The notes under the pieces were generated by a model, which made no database searches, had not been told where the DNA came from, and saw only the letters and a program-made list of their open reading frames with translations. Shown one piece after another: positions 58,539-64,000 of a stretch of 64,000 nt of DNA (positions within the stretch are counted from its first letter, which is position 1; each line of letters begins with the position of its first letter). The stretch is from the NCBI GenBank assembly GCA_038561985.1, contig CP073276.1, positions 248,001 to 312,000 of the forward strand. Direction: 5' to 3'. A program made the position numbers and the translations under genes. This stretch comes from Petrimonas sulfuriphila. Its GTDB lineage: Bacteria > Bacteroidota > Bacteroidia > Bacteroidales > Dysgonomonadaceae.

Positions 58539-59519
58539 ATGAAACAAACTCAAAAATTTGAGCCTGACCCTGGGCATAATACAGGACATCAGCAATTCGA
58601 CTTCAATCCCTCTGAATGGGTACCCTTTAAGGACAAAAAAGAAATCAACAGGGTGTTAGCCATCAAAAGAGAGGATATAGAGAGACACGAAAACCCCGAT
58701 TTTAAAATTAAGGTTTTACCTGATTCAGATGTCGAATATTATTGGATAACGGACATGTTCAGAAGAATCAAGCATTCTTCGGATACCGGGGAAAAACTCG
58801 TAATGATACTCCCCAATCCTGCCCCGCTTTACAGACATCTGGCCAGATTAATCAATGCTTGTAATATAGACTGCCGGAATGTCTATGCTTTTGCTATGGA
58901 TGAATACGCCGATGAAAACGGAAATATTGCGCCTGAAGGGTGGGAATTTGGTTTTACTCACGCGATGATGAAATATTTCTATTATGAACTGGATAAAAGG
59001 CTGAGGCCGCCAAAAGAGCAGTTTGTTGGATTTACCAACAAGAATGTACATGATTACAGTAAAATGATTGCTGACCGTGGTGGGGCCGACATATGCTACA
59101 GTGGGCCCGGGTGGACAGGCCATTTAGCCTTTATCGAACCGGATGCGCCCGAATTCCGGGGTTCCCTGGAAGACTGGAAACAGATGGGAGCAAGGGTCTG
59201 CACGTTAAGTCCTTTCACTCTCGCTCAAAACTCATTACACGGTGTTTTTGGCAAGAGCGGAAATTTGGCGGCAGTGCCTCCAAAGGCTGCGACAATAGGC
59301 CCCGCTGATGTAATAAATGCCAAACACCGCTTTGACACACACGCTATTACTGTACACGGTACAACCACCGCATGGCAACGATTTACTACGCGTCTCGTAC
59401 TGCACGGACCGGTAACGCCGCTTGTGCCCGAATCCATCCTTCAGACATTGAGGACCGACGTATACGTATCGGAAACCATCGCACAAAACATAGAAACAGA
59501 CTGGAACAAAGGATATTAA
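58539..59519 (+). CDS. Glucosamine-6-phosphate deaminase-like protein (NagB/SugarP isomerase family)
   Basis: I start at ATG 58539, one base after the nagA stop; an upstream TTG in the same frame is inside nagA. The 326-residue product has the NagB-type nucleotide-like fold with MDEYADENG, matching the catalytic DEY motif. The active-site loop GPGWTGHLAFIEP retains the His and Glu of GxGxDGHIAFNEP, but the first Asp is replaced by Thr. The N-terminal extension of about 60 residues is unlike E. coli NagB. It may deaminate or isomerise a different amino-sugar phosphate. A second, deleted NagB gene lies at 32413. Confidence 0.75.
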   Translation: MKQTQKFEPDPGHNTGHQQFDFNPSEWVPFKDKKEINRVLAIKREDIERHENPDFKIKVLPDSDVEYYWITDMFRRIKHSSDTGEKLVMILPNPAPLYRHLARLINACNIDCRNVYAFAMDEYADENGNIAPEGWEFGFTHAMMKYFYYELDKRLRPPKEQFVGFTNKNVHDYSKMIADRGGADICYSGPGWTGHLAFIEPDAPEFRGSLEDWKQMGARVCTLSPFTLAQNSLHGVFGKSGNLAAVPPKAATIGPADVINAKHRFDTHAITVHGTTTAWQRFTTRLVLHGPVTPLVPESILQTLRTDVYVSETIAQNIETDWNKGY

Positions 59520-59532
59520 AAAAACATTAAAG

Positions 59533-60849
59533 ATGACTGAATTAAAAGCCGGCGCAGCAACCGTAAATATTACCCCGCAAGAATCACATTTCTTGTTCGG
59601 TTACCCGTTTGTTGATAGAATGAGTACCGGCACACACGATGATTTGTTAAGTTCAGCTTTGTATTTAACGGATGGGAAGAATCAGGTTTTGTTTATTTCC
59701 AACGACGTTATATACGTGAGTAAAGCATCTACAGCTCGGATAAGAGAAGGAATTTCTAAAGAAACCGGGATACAGGCTTCCAATATACTGGTAGCGGCAA
59801 CACATACACATTCAGCTCCGGTTACTGTAGATGTAGTAATCAGTGCGAACGACCCAATCGTTCCAAAAGTTGATAGAAACTACCTGAAATTCATGGAGGA
59901 GAGCACCGTAAAAGCAGCTTGCCAGGCAGTTGAGAATGCAACGTTGGCTGAGATTGCCGTTGTTGTTGGAGACGCAACCGGTGTGGGAACCAATCGACAC
60001 AATCCTGAGTGGGCAAAAGACACGGATGTTCCGGCAGTATTTGTCAAAAATAAGTACAATGATGAATTTATCAGTTGTATGCTGATTTGCAACATGCACC
60101 CTACCATATTGCACGAAAACTCAACACTGTACAGCAGTGATTTTCCGCATTTTGTCCGAAAAACCCTTCAGGAAGTAGTTTTAGGAAATGACCGTCCGGT
60201 CATCTATTTTACCGGGACTGCCGGGAATCAAAGCCCGAGACACGTGACAAAATCCAATACATTTGAAGAGGCCAAACGAATAGGACAGATTGTTGCAGAT
60301 TCCATCAGCTCCAAGCTAACGGAGACGGTGACTTTCTCCTCCCATATACCTGTTTCAGCCGCTCAAAAATTCGTCGATTTGCCCAAACGGGCTTTTCCCT
60401 CGATTGAATGGGCAGTTGAACATCGCGACAAAACCAAAAAACGTTTCGAAGAGCTTAAAAAGAATTCAGAAATTCCGCAGGAGGTCCGCACGGCAGAAGT
60501 GAACTGGTTTGGTTCAGAAGAACTCCTGTATTTGTCGAAATTAGCTCAAGACAACAAATTGGGAAAAGCATACCAAAGCTCTCTACCTGCTGAAATACAA
60601 ATAATTAAAGTGGGTGAATGGAAATTTGTAGCCTGGCCAGGGGAGGTGTTTGTAGAGTACGGCATTGAACTGAAAAATCATGCTAAAGAGATCGCTTTGA
60701 TAACCTATGCCAATGGCGAACTTCAAGGTTATCTCGTTACCCAGGAAGCCCAGGACGGAGGTTATTATGAAGCTGGAAATTCTTTCTTCGATTACAAGGC
60801 CGGTAAATTAATGCTGGCCGAAACAATCAAGGAATTAAAATCGATGTGA
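59533..60849 (+). CDS. Neutral ceramidase-like hydrolase, short cytoplasmic form
   Basis: The 438-residue protein starts LKAGAATVNITPQ, the N-terminal signature of neutral/alkaline ceramidase-like proteins, and has ILVAATHTHSAP (His91, His93; in ceramidases this region binds zinc) and CNMHPTILHENSTLYSSDFP. True neutral ceramidases are about 650-780 residues with a signal peptide and a C-terminal domain; this one lacks both. It is therefore unlikely to be a secreted ceramidase and more likely hydrolyses an amide or ester on a small sugar compound in the cytoplasm. It is 13 bases after the NagB-like gene and 1 base before the kinase. Confidence 0.75.
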   Translation: MTELKAGAATVNITPQESHFLFGYPFVDRMSTGTHDDLLSSALYLTDGKNQVLFISNDVIYVSKASTARIREGISKETGIQASNILVAATHTHSAPVTVDVVISANDPIVPKVDRNYLKFMEESTVKAACQAVENATLAEIAVVVGDATGVGTNRHNPEWAKDTDVPAVFVKNKYNDEFISCMLICNMHPTILHENSTLYSSDFPHFVRKTLQEVVLGNDRPVIYFTGTAGNQSPRHVTKSNTFEEAKRIGQIVADSISSKLTETVTFSSHIPVSAAQKFVDLPKRAFPSIEWAVEHRDKTKKRFEELKKNSEIPQEVRTAEVNWFGSEELLYLSKLAQDNKLGKAYQSSLPAEIQIIKVGEWKFVAWPGEVFVEYGIELKNHAKEIALITYANGELQGYLVTQEAQDGGYYEAGNSFFDYKAGKLMLAETIKELKSM

Positions 60850-60850
60850 A

Positions 60851-62266
60851 ATGGGATTCTATCTCGGAATAGATTTAGGAACAAGTTACTTCAAGGCGGG
60901 CATATTCGATGAACAAGGAAATCTCGCCGGACTGGGACGTTGTCTTGTTATTAAACAAACAGACGATGGAAAGATCTGTGAATTGCCAATCGCTGATTTT
61001 TGGGTTACACTACGTAAATGCATTAATCGGGCAATTGAAAAGGCAGAAATCAACCCAAACGAGCTAATTGCTGTTTCCTATTCATCGCAAGCCAACAGCT
61101 TTATCCTGTTAGATGAAACGGATCATCCGTTAACTCCATTGATTCTGTGGCCGGACAAAAGAGCCGGACAAATTCCTTCCGTTCTGGACTCTTTATTGGA
61201 AAACCCTAATTTTCTAAAGAAAACAGGATTAGGAATTTTGCCCGGTTTGCAATCAATGGCAGCTAAAATAGTTTGGTTTCAAGAGAACAAGCCGGAAATC
61301 TGGGAGAAGGTAAACAGCATTGCTTCCGTTTCAGACTACCTGACATTCTCGTTAACCGGACAAAAAGTAAGCGACTTCAGTACATCTTCCATGACAGGAC
61401 TGTTCGATCTACTTGAAGAAAAGTGGTGGAACGAAGCATTAGAAACACTGAATATCAACAAAAAATTCTTGTTTTCTCCCAAAAGAACAGGAAGTTTTGT
61501 CGGCACTTTAGCCGGAGAAAGAGCTATACAATTGGGATTGTCTGCCGACACGAAATTCTTCTTGGGAGGATTAGACCACCATATTGTTGCTGTAGGTGCT
61601 GGCTTAACGAGTTCAACCCAAATTTCCGAATCAACAGGCACTGTGCTGGCATGCGTGAATTATCATCAAGGATTCTGTCCGAGAGCGGGAATAAACATAG
61701 CTCCAGGCTTAAGAAAAGAATATTATTTTCAAATGGCTTTCAATGAAAATGGAGCTACAGCACTAGAGTGGTATCAAAAAAAGTTTGCTCCTGAATTATC
61801 CATTGAAGAACTGTTAAAGATGGCCGAAGGCATTGCCCCGGGAAGTGATGGTTTAAAAGCTTCTCCCTGTGTTGATAAGTTTGAATCACTTTCGGGATTC
61901 CAGAACATTACAAACAAGCATTCCCACGGACATTTTGTAAGGGCGATTCTCGAATCGACTGGTTTAAGTTTACGAGACTTAATTTGCAGTCTGGATAAAG
62001 AAAACGTATCAGAGGTGTTAATAGCTTCAGGAGGAGGAGCCCGGAGCCTTTTGTGGATGCAAATAAAGGCCGATATCCTCAATAAAGTTTTTATTGTACC
62101 CGAATGCAGTGAATTGGCCTGCCAGGGAGCCGCATTGATCGGAGCGACAGGGAGTATCCAACAGGAAGAGAGGAAAGAGTCTTTCGGAAAACAGGCGAGA
62201 TATGCTCAGCTGATAAACCCAAATCCAGCGGATGTAGAAAAATATAAATTGGAAAATAAATTATGA
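60851..62266 (+). CDS. FGGY-family carbohydrate kinase
   Basis: The 471-residue kinase phosphorylates a sugar or polyol with ATP. It has the N-terminal phosphate loop GIDLGTSYFKAG, the FGGY segment LTPLILWPDKRAG, the catalytic-aspartate region FFLGGLDHHIVAVGAG near residue 240 and the C-terminal ATPase motif LIASGGGARSLLWMQI. It resembles xylulokinase and gluconate kinase in general layout. Its start is 1 base after the ceramidase-like stop and its stop overlaps the SIS gene by 4 bases (ATGA), so the three proteins are translationally coupled. Confidence 0.85.
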   Translation: MGFYLGIDLGTSYFKAGIFDEQGNLAGLGRCLVIKQTDDGKICELPIADFWVTLRKCINRAIEKAEINPNELIAVSYSSQANSFILLDETDHPLTPLILWPDKRAGQIPSVLDSLLENPNFLKKTGLGILPGLQSMAAKIVWFQENKPEIWEKVNSIASVSDYLTFSLTGQKVSDFSTSSMTGLFDLLEEKWWNEALETLNINKKFLFSPKRTGSFVGTLAGERAIQLGLSADTKFFLGGLDHHIVAVGAGLTSSTQISESTGTVLACVNYHQGFCPRAGINIAPGLRKEYYFQMAFNENGATALEWYQKKFAPELSIEELLKMAEGIAPGSDGLKASPCVDKFESLSGFQNITNKHSHGHFVRAILESTGLSLRDLICSLDKENVSEVLIASGGGARSLLWMQIKADILNKVFIVPECSELACQGAALIGATGSIQQEERKESFGKQARYAQLINPNPADVEKYKLENKL

Positions 62267-62868
62267 AAGAATTAACAGAAGATGCGATCCTGCAACGCGC
62301 AATACAGTCCTTAAGGATTGAAAGCAAGGCCATTTCGGATATCATTGATTACCTGGACAAAGAGAGCTTTTTAAAAGCCGTTGAAGTATTGAGCAGCTGT
62401 CCCAAGATAATAACCTGCGCCAGCGGGTCGTCCGGTATCGCAGCCAAAAAGTTCGCACACTCGTTGTGCTGCATCGAGAGAAACGCACAATTCCTGTCGC
62501 CGGCGGAAGCCATCCACGGAGGAATGGGATGCATGAAAAAGGGAGATGCGGTAGTGATGGTCTCCCGGGGAGGAAAGACCGCCGAGCTGTTACCCATCAT
62601 CGAGGTGTGCAATAAAAAAGAGGTGATCCTTATCGGGGTTACCGAGAACCTGGATGCTCCCCTGGCTAAAAATTCACAAATCGTTGTCCCCATGAAAATC
62701 GAGAAGGAGAGTGACGGGTTGAATGTCATGGCAACGGCCAGCTTCGTAGCCACGATTGCCATTTTTGACGCCATGCTTGCCTCCATTATGGAAACCACCG
62801 GGTATTCGTTGGAGCAGTTTGCCTTAATCCACCCGGGCGGCGCTGTCGGCAGCAGGCTTAACGGGTAA
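62263..62868 (+). CDS. SIS-domain sugar-phosphate isomerase (KpsF/GutQ-like, no CBS domains)
   Basis: The 201-residue protein is a lone SIS domain, close to the isomerase half of KpsF/GutQ arabinose-5-phosphate isomerases: ITCASGSSGIAAKKFAHSL, LSPAEAIHGGMGCMKKGDAV, MVSRGGKTAELLP, DGLNVMATASFVATIA and FALIHPGGAVGSRL. The C-terminal CBS pair of KpsF is missing, as it is in hexulose-phosphate isomerases. It overlaps the kinase by 4 bases, so it probably acts on the kinase product and interconverts a keto- and an aldo-sugar phosphate. Confidence 0.83.
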   Translation: MKELTEDAILQRAIQSLRIESKAISDIIDYLDKESFLKAVEVLSSCPKIITCASGSSGIAAKKFAHSLCCIERNAQFLSPAEAIHGGMGCMKKGDAVVMVSRGGKTAELLPIIEVCNKKEVILIGVTENLDAPLAKNSQIVVPMKIEKESDGLNVMATASFVATIAIFDAMLASIMETTGYSLEQFALIHPGGAVGSRLNG

Positions 62869-62907
62869 ATAGAGTATCTGAAACCAAAAATAAAATTACC
62901 AAATAAT

Positions 62908-63609
62908 ATGTATAAGGGATTAACAATAAAACCGCCATTTTTTGAAATTGGGCCCAAAGCTTACATGTATGGGGAAAGGATGCTGAGGCTGGCAAAAGCG
63001 GCCGATGAAGCTTCCGTCAAGTACGATGTGAGAATAATTCTAACACTGCAACCGTCGGATATTTACCTGCTGGCCAGGGAGACGGAACACGTGCTCATTT
63101 TTGCTCAACACATGGATCCGGTCCCGATAGGCAGGGGAAACGGCTCCATCCTTCCAGAGGCGCTAAAAGCAGCCGGCGCTGTCGGTGTCATTCTCAACCA
63201 CGCCGAAAAACCGATGACCCTGGCTGATCTGTCCCGGGCAATTAGACGGGCGGATGAAGTGGGCCTGGTTTCAATGGTATGTGCCGACTCCATCCGGGAG
63301 GCAGAGGCAGTTGCCCATCTTTCTCCCAATATTATCGTGGCTGAACCCACGGAATTGATCGGCACGGGACAGACCAGCGACGAGGAGTACGTGATTGCAA
63401 CCACTTCGGCCATAAAAAAGGTAAACACGGAGATTCAGGTATTACAAGCAGCCGGAATCAAGAACGGGCAGGATGTTTACAGGACGATCAGGGCGGGGGC
63501 TGACGCCACGGGCACCACCAGCGGGATCATGAGAGCAGAGGATCCGGAGGCGATGCTGGATGAAATGATCGGTGCCGTTCGAAAAGCATGGGATGATTTA
63601 AATAAATAA
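62908..63609 (+). CDS. Triosephosphate isomerase paralogue
   Basis: The 233-residue TIM barrel has the catalytic residues of triosephosphate isomerase: Lys8 in LTIKPPFF, His98 in VILNHAEK and Glu146 in IIVAEPTELIGTG. The phosphate loop AGADATGTTSGIM is present. The N-terminus (FFEIGPKAYMYGERMLRLAKA) and the 230-residue length are closer to the archaeal/short TIM branch than to the roughly 250-residue housekeeping enzyme. Such paralogues in sugar operons act on tetrulose phosphates and similar short ketose phosphates. It follows the SIS gene by 39 bases. A housekeeping tpiA is expected elsewhere in the genome. Confidence 0.85.
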   Translation: MYKGLTIKPPFFEIGPKAYMYGERMLRLAKAADEASVKYDVRIILTLQPSDIYLLARETEHVLIFAQHMDPVPIGRGNGSILPEALKAAGAVGVILNHAEKPMTLADLSRAIRRADEVGLVSMVCADSIREAEAVAHLSPNIIVAEPTELIGTGQTSDEEYVIATTSAIKKVNTEIQVLQAAGIKNGQDVYRTIRAGADATGTTSGIMRAEDPEAMLDEMIGAVRKAWDDLNK

Positions 63610-63646
63610 TTGATTTACAAACTAACTAAGAAAGGAGATTAAAAAA

Positions 63647-64000
63647 ATGAAACTTTACAGGGGAACAATTGACCTTCAGTCAAAAGATCACAGGCCGGAT
63701 TTTCACAACGTGACGGACGAAGTAAAAAGAATTGTGAATGAATCCGGCGTTCAGAACGGCATTTGTGTCGTTTATTCGCACCACACCACCTGCTCGGTGA
63801 TGACGCAGGAATGTTCGCACGACCTCAATTTTTTCGGCAGGGAATACCTGCAACAGGATTTGAACAACATCATGGAGAAGCTGGTACCGACATGCAGAAC
63901 CGAAGGGCAATACTTGCATCCGGGTCCGGAGCACATTAAGTTTGCGCTTACCTTCCCGGACGAAGAACCGAAAGGCAGCCTTAACACTGACGCCCACTTA
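63647..64000 (+). CDS. YjbQ/ThiN-family protein (partial, runs off the window)
   Basis: From the ATG at 63647, 118 codons are open to the window end. The start has an unusually strong ribosome-binding sequence (AAAGGAG about 10 bases upstream), rare in Bacteroidetes. The protein matches the YjbQ/UPF0047 family (ThiN-like): MKLYRGTIDLQSKDHR, then SHHTTCSVMTQECSHD, where the family has HTTxSxxxNE, and RTEGQYLHPGPEH. Some members have thiamine-phosphate synthase activity, but their true role is uncertain. Its position beside kinase, SIS and TIM genes suggests a sugar-phosphate role. The C-terminus is beyond the window. Confidence 0.8.
   Translation, partial: MKLYRGTIDLQSKDHRPDFHNVTDEVKRIVNESGVQNGICVVYSHHTTCSVMTQECSHDLNFFGREYLQQDLNNIMEKLVPTCRTEGQYLHPGPEHIKFALTFPDEEPKGSLNTDAHL

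Noticed and set aside
46004-60849. Ganglioside or glycosphingolipid degradation system (sialidase, hexosaminidase, GalNAcase, ceramidase together)
   Set aside because: Attractive as a set, but the only complete ceramidase-like protein lacks a signal peptide and the C-terminal domain, the BNR proteins lack a clear FRIP motif, and the exported ceramidase is a relic.

Overview
This is chromosomal DNA from a member of Bacteroidota, most likely order Bacteroidales. The evidence is a str/S10 ribosomal operon with no tuf gene between fusA and rpsJ, a type III glutamine synthetase, a SusC/SusD pair, DapL-route lysine synthesis, and several upstream sites that fit the Bacteroidetes promoter (TTTG or TTG at -33, TAnnTTTG at -7). 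A Dysgonomonadaceae-like genus is only a guess.

Layout. (1) 1-6944, minus strand: rpsL-rpsG-fusA-rpsJ-rplC-rplD-rplW-rplB-rpsS-rplV-rpsC, with rpsC cut by the window edge. (2) 7265-8858, plus: a translationally coupled ECF sigma factor, a membrane protein that is probably its anti-sigma factor, and an exported DUF4252-like protein, closed by a terminator. (3) 9074-27520: a nitrogen and glutamine block. A single-chain CarA-CarB carbamoyl-phosphate synthase resembling the eukaryotic CAD enzyme converges on pyrG, asnB, gltD, gltB and the type III glutamine synthetase gene. A separate dapF-dapL operon with its own promoter and terminator follows.

(4) 27713-64000: a large glycan and amino-sugar utilisation locus. 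A XylR-like regulator on the minus strand faces about 34 kb of plus-strand genes. The first part (29.4-37.5 kb) encodes Tat-type exported enzymes: an esterase, a GH20-like hydrolase and two Gfo/Idh/MocA proteins, one of them GH109-like. Relics are interleaved: an amidohydrolase::GH109 chimera, an Nramp transporter, an internally deleted glucosamine-6-phosphate deaminase, a ceramidase fragment and a GNAT fragment. The middle (37.7-51.4 kb) holds two MFS transporters, SusC/SusD, two sialidase-like BNR proteins and two beta-propeller paralogues whose 3' halves are almost identical DNA. The last part (51.4-64 kb) is a nearly gapless set of cytoplasmic enzymes: amidohydrolase, class III aminotransferase, HpcH/HpaI aldolase, aldo/keto reductase, Gfo/Idh oxidoreductase, SDR, NagA, a NagB-like protein, a ceramidase-like hydrolase, an FGGY kinase, a SIS isomerase, a triosephosphate-isomerase paralogue and a YjbQ/ThiN protein.

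How it fits together (inference). The exported hydrolases and SusCD would trim and import an amino-sugar-containing glycan, and the MFS carriers would take the products across the inner membrane. The cytoplasmic set would deacetylate, deaminate, oxidise or reduce, phosphorylate, isomerise and cleave them. The kinase-SIS-TIM-YjbQ module next to NagA/NagB-like and ceramidase-like proteins does not match a pathway I can name and is the best candidate for an undescribed system here. The middle of the locus reads as more AT-rich than its flanks, which suggests mosaic assembly.
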